The position numbers were made by a program, and so were the translations under genes. 64,000 bases of DNA, from the NCBI RefSeq assembly GCF_030167915.1, contig NZ_JARGNB010000001.1, positions 372,001-436,000 of the forward strand, written 5' to 3'. The notes beneath the pieces are model-generated. The model saw only the letters and a list, made by a program, of their open reading frames with translations, had not been told where the DNA came from and searched no databases. The stretch comes from Aquabacterium humicola (GTDB lineage Bacteria > Pseudomonadota > Gammaproteobacteria > Burkholderiales > Burkholderiaceae_C). The stretch's first letter is position 1; every line of letters begins with the position of its first letter. Below, piece by piece: positions 25,840 to 34,047 of the stretch.

Positions 25840-27954
25840 ATGGCAGGCGCATTCGAATCCGGCATCAGCAGCAAGCCGACCGACAACAGGGCGTTCAAGG
25901 CGCAGCTGAACAAGGTCTACACCTGGTACACCGGCGGCTTCATCGCCTTCATCGTCGTGCTCGGCGTGCTCGAGCAGATGGGGCTGCCGCGACAGTGGAT
26001 CGGCTTCATCTTCCTGATCGCCACCGTGGCGCTGTATGCCGGCATCGGCATCATGAGCCGCACCACCGACGCCGCGGAGTACTACGTCGCCGGCCGGCGC
26101 GTGCCGGCGGTCTACAACGGCATGGCCACCGGCGCCGACTGGATGAGCGCAGCGTCGTTCATCGGCATGGCCGGCACCCTGTACCTCACGGGTTATGGGG
26201 GCCTCGCCTTCATCATGGGCTGGACCGGCGGCTACTGCCTGGTGGCGCTGTTCCTCGCGCCCTACCTGCGCAAGTTCGGCCAGTTCACCATCCCTGACTT
26301 CCTGGGCGCGCGCTTCGAGGGCAACCTGCCGCGCTTCATCGGCATCGTCGCGGCGATCCTGTGCTCGTTCACCTATGTGGTGGCGCAGATCTACGGCGTG
26401 GGCCTGATCACCGCGCGTCTGTCGGGTCTGGCGTTCGAGGTCGGGATCTTCGTCGGCCTGGGCGGCATCCTGGTGTGCTCGTTCCTCGGTGGCATGCGTG
26501 CGGTCACCTGGACGCAGGTGGCGCAGTACATCATCCTGATCATCGCGTACCTGGTGCCGGTGGTCTGGCTGTCGGTCAAGCAGACCAGCGTGCCGATCCC
26601 GCAGGCGGTCTACGGCTTCCAACTGCAGAAGGTGACCGAAGCCGAGAAGAAGCTGATCGACGATCCGAAGGAAAAGGAAGTCATCGCGGCATTCAAGGCG
26701 CAGGCCGACGGCTTCGCCGCGAAGCTGAAGGACATTCCGACGGCGCTCGAGGCGGACCGCGCGGCGGCCCAGAAGAAGGTCGAAGATCTGAAGGCTGCCA
26801 ACGCACCGGCGGCCGACGTGCAGGCGGCCGAGAAGGCGCTCGCCGCGGTGCCGGCCGATCCGGCCGCTGCCAAGAAGGCCTGGGAGGCCGGGCAGAAGGC
26901 GGCCGCCGACCGGGCCAAGCCGCTGGCAGGCATGCCGCGCCACGCGCAGCAGTACGCCGGCGACCCGAACGGCGACGAGAAGGCGAAGAAGACCTACGAC
27001 GAGTCCCGGCGCAACTTCCTCGCGCTGGTGTTCTGTCTGATGGTCGGCACCGCTGCGCTGCCGCACATCCTGATGCGCTACTACACGACGCCGTCGGTGA
27101 AGGAGGCGCGCGAGTCGGTCACCTGGAGCCTGTTCTTCATCTTCCTGCTGTACTTCACCGCGCCGGCACTCGCGGTGCTGGTGAAGTACGAGGTGTTCAC
27201 CGTGCTGGTGGGCACGCCGTTCGACAAGCTGCCGGAATGGATCGCCGCGTGGAACCGGGTCGACCCGGCGCTGCTGTCGGTGGTCGACATCAACAAGGAC
27301 GGCATCTTCCAGCTCGGCGAGATGAAGATCGGCGGCGACATCATCGTGCTGGCGACGCCGGCGATCGGTGGTCTGCCGTACGTGATCTCGGGCATGGTGG
27401 CGGCCGGCGGCCTCGCCGCGGCGCTGTCCACCGCCGACGGCCTGCTGCTGACGATCGCCAACGCGCTGTCGCACGACCTGTACTACAAGATGATCGACCC
27501 GAACGCTCCGACGAGCCGCCGCGTGGCGATCTCGAAGGCGCTGCTGCTGGTCGTTGCGCTGGCCGCGGCCGGCGTCGCGGCCCAGAAGCCGGCCGACATC
27601 CTGTTCCTGGTCTCGGCCGCGTTCTCGTTCGCGGCGGCGTCGTTCTTCCCGGCGCTGGTGCTCGGCATCTTCTGGAAGCGCGCCAACAAGTGGGGGGCCT
27701 CGCTGGGCATGATCGCCGGCCTGGGCACGACCTTCTACTACATGGCGACGACGCAGCCCTGGATGCGCAGCATCTTCGGCGTCACCTCGCCGGTCGAGCT
27801 GTGGTGGGGCATCCAGCCGATCTCGGCGGGCCTGTTCGGGGTGCCGGTCGGCTTCGCGGTGATCATCATCGTGAGCCTGCTGACCGGGGCGCCGCGCAAG
27901 GACACTCAGGAGCTCGTCGAGCACGTGCGCTACCCGAACCTGAAGCTGAGCTGA
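25840..27954 (+). CDS. Na+/solute symporter (VC_2705-like, ActP-related) with a charged insert and an EF-hand-like loop
   Basis: A 704-residue SSS-family transporter for a small carboxylate, with acetate the usual guess. Core features include TDAAEYYVAGRRVPAVYNGMATGADWMSAASFIG and the later GGLAAALSTADGLLLTIANALSHDLYY. It is longer than ActP (about 550) for two reasons. Residues 263-390 are a Lys/Ala-rich, helical, non-membrane insert between membrane segments. Residues 483-494 read DINKDGIFQLGE, a perfect EF-hand loop pattern (Asp, Asn, Asp, Gly, Glu at positions 1, 3, 5, 6, 12). Calcium control is therefore possible but unproven. The gene follows the DUF4212 gene by one base and ends before a terminator. 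Confidence 0.92.
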   Translation: MAGAFESGISSKPTDNRAFKAQLNKVYTWYTGGFIAFIVVLGVLEQMGLPRQWIGFIFLIATVALYAGIGIMSRTTDAAEYYVAGRRVPAVYNGMATGADWMSAASFIGMAGTLYLTGYGGLAFIMGWTGGYCLVALFLAPYLRKFGQFTIPDFLGARFEGNLPRFIGIVAAILCSFTYVVAQIYGVGLITARLSGLAFEVGIFVGLGGILVCSFLGGMRAVTWTQVAQYIILIIAYLVPVVWLSVKQTSVPIPQAVYGFQLQKVTEAEKKLIDDPKEKEVIAAFKAQADGFAAKLKDIPTALEADRAAAQKKVEDLKAANAPAADVQAAEKALAAVPADPAAAKKAWEAGQKAAADRAKPLAGMPRHAQQYAGDPNGDEKAKKTYDESRRNFLALVFCLMVGTAALPHILMRYYTTPSVKEARESVTWSLFFIFLLYFTAPALAVLVKYEVFTVLVGTPFDKLPEWIAAWNRVDPALLSVVDINKDGIFQLGEMKIGGDIIVLATPAIGGLPYVISGMVAAGGLAAALSTADGLLLTIANALSHDLYYKMIDPNAPTSRRVAISKALLLVVALAAAGVAAQKPADILFLVSAAFSFAAASFFPALVLGIFWKRANKWGASLGMIAGLGTTFYYMATTQPWMRSIFGVTSPVELWWGIQPISAGLFGVPVGFAVIIIVSLLTGAPRKDTQELVEHVRYPNLKLS

Positions 27955-27975
27955 TCGCCGTTTCCGGCTGATCGC

Positions 27976-28008
27976 AGGGGCCGCGTCCGTCGGGCGCGGC
28001 CCCTTTCG
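27976..28008 (+). terminator. Rho-independent terminator after the symporter gene
   Basis: AGGGGCCGCG (27976-27985) pairs with CGCGGCCCCT (27995-28004) around a 9-base loop, followed by TTCG. The T-run is short, so strength is uncertain. Confidence 0.7.
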
Positions 28009-28067
28009 CTTGCGCAGGCCCCATGCGAAGATGGCCACTGCCCGCTGGCCAACGACAGGTCGAACCC

Positions 28068-28448
28068 GTGAGCCCCGTGCAAACCATCCGCCGCATCGGC
28101 TTCCGCAAGTGGTATGAGCGCGAGTTGCTGCGCAGCCACGCGAACCTGGTGCTGTTGCTGCTGTCCGCAATCGGGCTGCTCACCGCCGCCGAGATCTACG
28201 ACCGGCGTATCGCCCTGTCCGACCAGTTGCAGGTGCTGGCCTGCGCGGCGGCCAGTGCGGCGATCGGCCTGCACGCGCTGCGCCGCTATCTCTACCTGCT
28301 GAACCACGCGGAGTTCGTCGCCGACCAGGCGGTCTGCGGGCGCTGCGAGCGCTATGCATCGTTCGACTCGGTCGACGAAGGCGCGACGCCTGCGGAGCTC
28401 AACGTCTGCTGCAGGCACTGCCGCCACGAGTGGGTGATCCGGCTCTGA
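28068..28448 (+). CDS. Membrane protein with a C-terminal zinc-ribbon-like motif, function unknown
   Basis: A 126-residue protein. Two hydrophobic segments (about 26-42 and 53-70) are followed by a cytoplasmic tail with paired cysteines CGRC and CRHC about 30 residues apart, the layout of a zinc ribbon. The GTG at 28068 is preferred because it begins near the conserved-looking RRIGFRKWYERELLRSH stretch; an ATG at 28023 would add 15 residues. It lies between the symporter terminator and the DUF294 signalling genes. The role is unknown; a link to symporter control is only positional. Confidence 0.7.
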   Translation: MSPVQTIRRIGFRKWYERELLRSHANLVLLLLSAIGLLTAAEIYDRRIALSDQLQVLACAAASAAIGLHALRRYLYLLNHAEFVADQAVCGRCERYASFDSVDEGATPAELNVCCRHCRHEWVIRL

Positions 28449-28581
28449 GAAGCCGCCCGCGGCGGCTCCAGCGCGGCGCGGCCTGTGTCGATTTGCACGA
28501 CCAGCCGGCGGCCGGCGCTGCACGGGTGCTGCACGGGCGTCAGCAGGGAGTAAGCTCGGCCGCCTCTCCCCATCCGAAGCC

Positions 28582-29088
28582 ATGCCGACCATCTACGTCA
28601 AGACGGCCGACGGCCAGAACGAGATCGAGACCCGCGCCCGTCGCCTGTCGCCGCGGCTGCGCTCGGCGCTGATCCTCGTCGACGGCAAGCGCTCCGACAC
28701 CGAGCTCTCCAAGCTGATCCAGCAGCATGACGAGACGCTGCAGGCGCTGCTGGACGCCGGCTTGATCCAGGCCGTGGCCGCTGCGCCCTCGCGCACTGCC
28801 ACAGCCGAAGCGGCGCCGTCCCCGGCGCCGGCGCCGGCGCCGGCACCGACGAAGCCCGCCGCGGCGCCAGCGCAGGCCGACCTGTCGACGCGCCGCCGCG
28901 AAGCCGTGCGCGCGGTCAATGACCTGCTCGGCCCGGCCGCCGAGACGCTCGCGCTCAAGATCGAACGGGCGACGAACGACGAGCAGTTCCGCGAAGCGCT
29001 CGAACGCGCGGTCACCTACATCGCCAACGCGCGCGGTGGCGGACCGGCGGCGCAGTTCGCCGCGCGTTTCCTGCCGCCGGCCGCCTGA
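28582..29088 (+). CDS. Conserved hypothetical protein with Pro-Ala linker
   Basis: A 168-residue protein in three parts: an N-terminal domain (1-65) with KTADGQNEIETRARRLSPRLRSALILVDGKRSDTELSKLI, resembling a small winged-helix or ParB-like fold; a Pro-Ala linker (about 80-98) encoded by a GGCGCC-rich repeat; and a C-terminal helical domain (REAVRAVNDLLGPAAETLALKIERATNDEQFREALERAV). No catalytic residues are seen. It has a proper ATG and lies 48 bases upstream of the CBS-DUF294 gene, so co-transcription is plausible. I do not recognise the family; the N-terminal comparison is a guess. Confidence 0.7.
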   Translation: MPTIYVKTADGQNEIETRARRLSPRLRSALILVDGKRSDTELSKLIQQHDETLQALLDAGLIQAVAAAPSRTATAEAAPSPAPAPAPAPTKPAAAPAQADLSTRRREAVRAVNDLLGPAAETLALKIERATNDEQFREALERAVTYIANARGGGPAAQFAARFLPPAA

Positions 29089-29136
29089 AGACGCGGTCCC
29101 GGGGCCTAAGATCGGCGGCGCCCAGGGAGCCCGCCG

Positions 29137-30618
29137 ATGAGCGATCAGCCACCGCCAGTTGACGATGACCCCGCTGCCGGGGCGCCCCCGCCGGCGGCCT
29201 CGCAATGGCTCGCCGAGCAGTCGCTCGAAGCGCCGCTTGGCGGGCTGCCGCGCCGGCCGCCGCTGCAGTGCCGTGCGTCGACCCCGCTGGGCGATGCGCT
29301 GCGGCAGATGGACGAACGCCGCGTCGGCTCGGTGCTGGTTGCCGACGACGCCGGCGTGCTGCAGGGCATCCTGACGCGCCACGACGTGCTGTCGCGCGTG
29401 ACCTTGCCGCAGCGCCGCCTCGACGAACCGATCGGTGCGGTGATGAGCACGCCGGTGCTCAGCCTGGCGGCCGAGGCCAGCCTGCAGGACGCGGCGCTGC
29501 TGATGCTGCGCCACGGCATCCGCCACGTGCCGGTGACCGAAGACGGTCGCGTGATCAACGTGGTGTCCGAGCGCGACCTGTTCGCGCTGCAGCGGCTGTC
29601 GCTGCGCCACCTCAGTGCCGAGCTGCGCACCGCACCGGACCTCGCGGCGCTGCAGGCAGGCGCCGCGCACATCCGCGGCCTCGCGCACAACCTGCTGCAG
29701 CAGGGCGTGCAGGCGCGCCAGCTGACCGAGCTGATCAGCCACCTGAATGACCTGCTGACCGAACGCCTCGTGGTCCTCGAGGCGCAGCGCGCCGGGCTCA
29801 ACCTGGCCCGCGCCTGCTGGCTGGCCTTCGGTTCGGAAGGCCGCAGCGAGCAGACCATCGCCACCGACCAGGACAACGGCCTGGTGCTCGATGCGTCGGT
29901 CGACGACGCGGAGCATGCGCGCTGGCTCGCCTTCGGGCAGGCGGTGAACCGCGGGCTCGATGCCTGCGGCTATCCGCTGTGCAAGGGCGGCGTGATGGCC
30001 GGCAACGCCGACTGCTGCCTGACGCAGCCGCGCTGGCTCGACCGCTTCGGCCACTGGATCCTGCACGGCGCGCCGGAGGACCTGCTGAACGCCAGCATCT
30101 ACTTCGATCTGCGGCCGCTCGCCGGCAATACGGCGCTGGCCCAGCCGCTGCGCGAGCTGATCGTGCGCGAGGGCCGCCGCACGCCGCGTTTTTGCAAGCA
30201 GCTGGCGGACAACGCGCTGCAGCGTCGCGTGCCGCTGAACTGGCGCGGCGCGATCGCGACGGCCACCGTCGATGGCCGCGAGACGCTGGACCTGAAGCTG
30301 CAGGGCACCGCGATCTTCGTCGACGCGGCGCGGCTGTATGCGCTGGCGCAGGGCGTGGCCGAGACCAATACCCGGCTGCGCCTGGCGGCGGTGGCGCCGC
30401 TGCTGCATGCCGAGCCGCGCGAGGCCGACGCCTGGATCGGCGCCTTCGAATGCCTGCAGGCGCTGCGGCTGCGCGTGCAGGTGGGCGCCGCACCCGATGC
30501 GCCGCCCAACCTGCTCGACGTCGGCGCGCTCAACGACATGGACCGCCCGATGCTGCACGAGGCGCTGCGTGTCGCGCGCCGGCTGCAGCAGCGCATCGAG
30601 CTCGACCACGGCCGTTGA
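29137..30618 (+). CDS. CBS-pair and DUF294 nucleotidyltransferase-like protein
   Basis: A 493-residue cytoplasmic regulator. Two CBS domains cover about 40-160 (RVGSVLVADDAGVLQGILTRHDVL and GIRHVPVTEDGRVINVVSERDLF) and may bind adenine nucleotides. They are followed by a GlnD-like nucleotidyltransferase core with FGSEGRSEQTIATDQDNGLV, in which the GS and DxD residues for metal-NTP binding are kept, and by a C-terminal DUF294 helical domain. Homologues are often encoded beside acetate-type symporters and SLC5-linked sensor kinases, as here. A role in modifying a partner, perhaps the symporter or the kinase, is likely but unproven. No cyclic-nucleotide domain is present, unlike longer relatives. 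Confidence 0.88.
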   Translation: MSDQPPPVDDDPAAGAPPPAASQWLAEQSLEAPLGGLPRRPPLQCRASTPLGDALRQMDERRVGSVLVADDAGVLQGILTRHDVLSRVTLPQRRLDEPIGAVMSTPVLSLAAEASLQDAALLMLRHGIRHVPVTEDGRVINVVSERDLFALQRLSLRHLSAELRTAPDLAALQAGAAHIRGLAHNLLQQGVQARQLTELISHLNDLLTERLVVLEAQRAGLNLARACWLAFGSEGRSEQTIATDQDNGLVLDASVDDAEHARWLAFGQAVNRGLDACGYPLCKGGVMAGNADCCLTQPRWLDRFGHWILHGAPEDLLNASIYFDLRPLAGNTALAQPLRELIVREGRRTPRFCKQLADNALQRRVPLNWRGAIATATVDGRETLDLKLQGTAIFVDAARLYALAQGVAETNTRLRLAAVAPLLHAEPREADAWIGAFECLQALRLRVQVGAAPDAPPNLLDVGALNDMDRPMLHEALRVARRLQQRIELDHGR

Positions 30619-30679
30619 GCGCGGCCGCCGCGGCGATCAGAATGGGCCACCGCGCGGCACGCACGACGAGGGGACCGGG

Positions 30680-30877
30680 ATGAGACACCGCGTGATCCAG
30701 GCGCAGCGCCTGGTCGGGCTGTTCCTGCTCGGCTGGCTGCTGTTCAGCTATCCGCTGCTGGCGCTGTTCAACGGCGGCGGCGCGGTGTTCGGCATCCCGC
30801 TGCTCTATGCCTACCTGTTCGGCGCCTGGGCGCTGCTGATCGCGCTGATGGCACTCGCTGCCCAGCGCAACGGATGA
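30680..30877 (+). CDS. Small two-helix membrane protein
   Basis: A 65-residue protein made of two hydrophobic helices (about 10-30 and 36-58) with a basic N-terminus (RHRVIQAQR). The ATG at 30680 follows a GAGGGGACCGGG purine-rich stretch. It lies 14 bases before the sensor kinase gene and is probably co-transcribed with it. Similar small proteins precede SLC5-type transporters and sensor kinases in this family of loci and may be accessory subunits; that is inference. Confidence 0.75.
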   Translation: MRHRVIQAQRLVGLFLLGWLLFSYPLLALFNGGGAVFGIPLLYAYLFGAWALLIALMALAAQRNG

Positions 30878-30891
30878 CCCGCTGATCCGCC

Positions 30892-33645
30892 ATGCTGCTC
30901 GGCGGCGTCATCCTGCTCGTCTCGTTCGCCTACCTGGGCGTGCTGTTCGCGGTCGCCTATTACGGCGACCGGCGCGCCGACCAGGGCCGCTCGATCATCG
31001 ACAACCCGACCATCTACGCGCTGTCGATGGCGGTCTACGCGACCTCGTGGACCTTCTACGGCAGCGTCGGCCGGGCGGCCAATTCCGGCGTCGGCTTCCT
31101 GCCGATCTACCTCGGGCCGACGCTGATGGCCGCGCTGTGGTGGCTGGTGCTGCGCAAGATGATCCGCATCAGCAAGGTCAACCGCATCACGTCGATCGCC
31201 GACTTCATCGCCGCGCGCTACGGCAAGAGCAGCCTGCTCGGCGGGCTGGTCACGGTGATCGTGATGGTGGGCATCATCCCGTACATCGCGCTGCAGCTGA
31301 AGGCGGTGTCCAACACCTTCGAGGTGCTGCTGCAGTACCCCGAGGTGATCGCGCCGCTGAAGGGCCAGGCGGTGGTCTGGTACCGGGACACGGCGCTGTA
31401 CGTCGGGCTGCTGCTGGCGGCATTCACCATCGTCTTCGGCACGCGCCACCTCGACGCCACCGAGCGCCACGAGGGCATGGTGGCGGCGATCGCCTTCGAG
31501 TCGGTGGTCAAGCTGTGCGCCTTCCTCGCGGTGGGTCTGTTCGTCACCTTCTGGCTCTACGACGGCTTCGGCGACCTGTTTGCCCGCGCTGCGGCGCTGC
31601 CGAACGCCGCGCGGCTGCTGCACATGCCCGACACGGCGGCGGGCTGGGGCGCGTGGAGCGCGCTGACCGTGCTGTCGATGATGGCGATCCTGTTCCTGCC
31701 GCGCCAGTTCCAGATCAGCGTGGTCGAGAACGTCAACGAGCACCACCTGTCGAAGGCGGCGTGGCTGTTCCCGGCCTACCTGCTGGCGATCAACGTCTTC
31801 GTGCTGCCGATCACCTTCGCCGGGCTGCTGCAGTTCGCGCCCGGGCAGGTCAACGCCGACATCTTCGTGCTCGCGCTGCCGATGGCGCACCAGCAGGAAG
31901 CCCTGGCGCTGCTGGTGTTCATCGGCGGGCTGTCCGCGGCCACGGGCATGGTGATCGTCGAGACCATCGCGCTGTCGACGATGATCTGCAACGACCTCGT
32001 GATGCCGGTGCTGCTGCGCTGGCGTGCGCTGGCGCTGTCGCGCGCGGCGGACCTGTCGGGGCTGCTGCTGGGCATCCGCCGCGGCGCGATCGTGCTGATG
32101 ACGATGCTCGGCTACGCCTACTACCGCACCGCGGGCGAAGCGCACGCGCTGGTCTCGATCGGGCTGGTGTCCTTCGTCGCGGTGGCGCAGTTCGCGCCGG
32201 CGATGCTGGGCGGCATGTACTGGAAGCAGGGCACCTACGCCGGCGCGATGACCGGCTTGTCGCTGGGCTTCGCGCTGTGGCTGTACACGCTGCTGCTGCC
32301 GTCGTTCGCGAAGTCGGGCTGGCTGCCGCTGTCCTTCGTCGAGCAGGGGCCGCTCGGCATCGCGCTGCTCAAGCCGCTGGCCCTGTTCGGGCTGGCGGGG
32401 CTGGACGACATCACGCATGCGCTGTTCTGGAGCATGCTGGCCAACGTCGGCGGTTACGTCGCGGTGTCGCTGCTCGGCCGGCAGAGCATCGGCGACCACG
32501 CGCAGGCGCTGCTGTTCGTCGACGTCTTCAAGGTCGCCGGCCGCGGCTCCAGCCTGTGGCGCGGCAGCGCGTCGATCGACGAGGTCATCACGCTGGTCGG
32601 CCGCTTCATCGGCCCGGAGCGCGCCGAGGAGGAGTTCGCCGACTACGCGCGGCGCCACGGCCGCAAGGCCGCGCGCGAGCTGGTGCCCGATGCCGACCTG
32701 GTGCACTTCGCGCAGAACCTGCTGGCCGGCGCGATCGGCGCCGCCTCGGCGCGGGTGATGCTGGCATCGGTGGTGCAGGAGGAACCGCTGTCGATGGACG
32801 AGGTGCTCGACATCCTCGACGAGGCTTCGCAGGTCATCGCCTACAGCCGCCAGCTCGAGCAGAAGTCGCGCGAGCTGCAGGCCGCGACCACCGAGCTGCG
32901 TGCGGCCAATGCGCGCCTGCAGGAGCTCGACCGGCTGAAGGACGACTTCATCTCCACCGTCACCCACGAGCTGCGCACGCCGCTGACCTCGATCCGCGCG
33001 TTCTCCGAGATCCTGCACAACGACCCGCGGCTGGAACTGGAGAAGCGCCGCCAGTTCATCGGCATCATCGTCAAGGAGAGCGAGCGCCTGACGCGGCTGA
33101 TCAACCAGGTGCTCGACCTGGCGAAGCTGGAGTCCGGCAAGGCCGAGTGGCATCCGACGGAAGTGGACCTGAAGGAAGTCGTCGAGGACGCGGTGTCCAC
33201 GACGAGCCAGCTGCTGTCGGAGCAGCGCATCGAGCTGCAGCTCGACCTGCCCGCCGCGGTGCCGCGCGTGCAGGCCGACCGCGACCGGCTGCTGCAGGTG
33301 ATGCTGAACCTGCTGTCGAACGCGGCGAAGTTCTGCGACCGCGCGTCCGGCCGCATCGGCGTGCGCCTGCAGGTGCTGCCGCAGGCGCTGCAGATCGACG
33401 TGCACGACAACGGCCCCGGCATCGCCGCGGCGGACCACGACAGCATCTTCGAGAAGTTCCGCCAGGTCGGCGATGCGCTGACCGGCAAGCCGCAGGGCAC
33501 CGGCCTGGGCCTGCCCATCAGCCGCCAGATCGTCGAGCACTTCGGCGGCCGGCTGTGGGTGGCCAGCGCGCCAGGGCAAGGGGCCACCTTCAGCTTCACC
33601 CTGCCTCGCGCGCGGACACCCGCCGCGCAGACGGCCGCCGCATGA
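30892..33645 (+). CDS. SLC5/STAC sensor histidine kinase (CrbS/CbrA-like)
   Basis: A 917-residue hybrid of transporter and kinase. Residues 1-500 form an SSS/SLC5 transporter domain with about 13 membrane segments. A STAC domain follows (about 540-625, DVFKVAGRGSSLWRG to GAIGAASARVMLASV), then a coiled coil, the phospho-acceptor helix with His692 (TVTHELRTPL), and an ATPase domain with NLLSNAAKF, DNGPGI and GTGLGLPIS. CrbS kinases of this type control acetate metabolism genes such as acs; CbrA controls histidine use. The stop overlaps the next start (ATGA). Whether the transporter half still moves solute is unknown. Confidence 0.93.
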   Translation: MLLGGVILLVSFAYLGVLFAVAYYGDRRADQGRSIIDNPTIYALSMAVYATSWTFYGSVGRAANSGVGFLPIYLGPTLMAALWWLVLRKMIRISKVNRITSIADFIAARYGKSSLLGGLVTVIVMVGIIPYIALQLKAVSNTFEVLLQYPEVIAPLKGQAVVWYRDTALYVGLLLAAFTIVFGTRHLDATERHEGMVAAIAFESVVKLCAFLAVGLFVTFWLYDGFGDLFARAAALPNAARLLHMPDTAAGWGAWSALTVLSMMAILFLPRQFQISVVENVNEHHLSKAAWLFPAYLLAINVFVLPITFAGLLQFAPGQVNADIFVLALPMAHQQEALALLVFIGGLSAATGMVIVETIALSTMICNDLVMPVLLRWRALALSRAADLSGLLLGIRRGAIVLMTMLGYAYYRTAGEAHALVSIGLVSFVAVAQFAPAMLGGMYWKQGTYAGAMTGLSLGFALWLYTLLLPSFAKSGWLPLSFVEQGPLGIALLKPLALFGLAGLDDITHALFWSMLANVGGYVAVSLLGRQSIGDHAQALLFVDVFKVAGRGSSLWRGSASIDEVITLVGRFIGPERAEEEFADYARRHGRKAARELVPDADLVHFAQNLLAGAIGAASARVMLASVVQEEPLSMDEVLDILDEASQVIAYSRQLEQKSRELQAATTELRAANARLQELDRLKDDFISTVTHELRTPLTSIRAFSEILHNDPRLELEKRRQFIGIIVKESERLTRLINQVLDLAKLESGKAEWHPTEVDLKEVVEDAVSTTSQLLSEQRIELQLDLPAAVPRVQADRDRLLQVMLNLLSNAAKFCDRASGRIGVRLQVLPQALQIDVHDNGPGIAAADHDSIFEKFRQVGDALTGKPQGTGLGLPISRQIVEHFGGRLWVASAPGQGATFSFTLPRARTPAAQTAAA

Positions 33646-34037
33646 TGCAGACCGACATGAAACGCACCATCCTGATCGCCGACGACGAGCCGAACATCGT
33701 CCTCTCGCTGGAGTACCTGCTGCAGCGCGAGGGTTTCGAGGTGCTCGTCGCGCGCGACGGCCAGGAAGCGCTGGACGCGGTGGCGCGGCATCGGCCCGAC
33801 CTGGTGCTGCTGGACGTGATGCTGCCGCGACTCAGCGGCTACGAGGTCTGCCAGCGCCTGCGCGAGGACCCCGCGCTGGCCGGGCTGCGTATCGTGATGC
33901 TGACGGCCAAGGGGCGCGAGGGCGAGGTCAGCAAGGGCCTCGCGCTCGGTGCCGACGTCTACGTGACCAAGCCGTTCTCGACGCGCGAGCTGCTGGCGAC
34001 GATCCAGTCGCAGCTCGGCGGCACGCCGGCCGCCTGA
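33642..34037 (+). CDS. Single-domain response regulator
   Basis: A 131-residue receiver domain with the acidic pair in IADDEP, the phospho-acceptor Asp in LVLLDVMLPRLSG, the Thr in MLTAKG and the Lys in YVTKPF. There is no DNA-binding or enzymatic output domain, unlike CrbR or CbrB. The ATG at 33642 overlaps the kinase stop; an ATG at 33657 (MKRTILIADD) is an alternative. It sits between the kinase and the PAS-exonuclease gene, so it probably takes phosphate from the kinase and acts by protein contact, perhaps on that exonuclease or on a regulator encoded elsewhere. Confidence 0.92.
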   Translation: MMQTDMKRTILIADDEPNIVLSLEYLLQREGFEVLVARDGQEALDAVARHRPDLVLLDVMLPRLSGYEVCQRLREDPALAGLRIVMLTAKGREGEVSKGLALGADVYVTKPFSTRELLATIQSQLGGTPAA

Positions 34038-34047
34038 CCGCCGAACG

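Noticed and set aside
25771..33579. Long minus-strand frames across the symporter and kinase genes
   Set aside because: Same reason: antisense shadows of well-supported genes, with His/Arg/Asp-rich composition and no domains.
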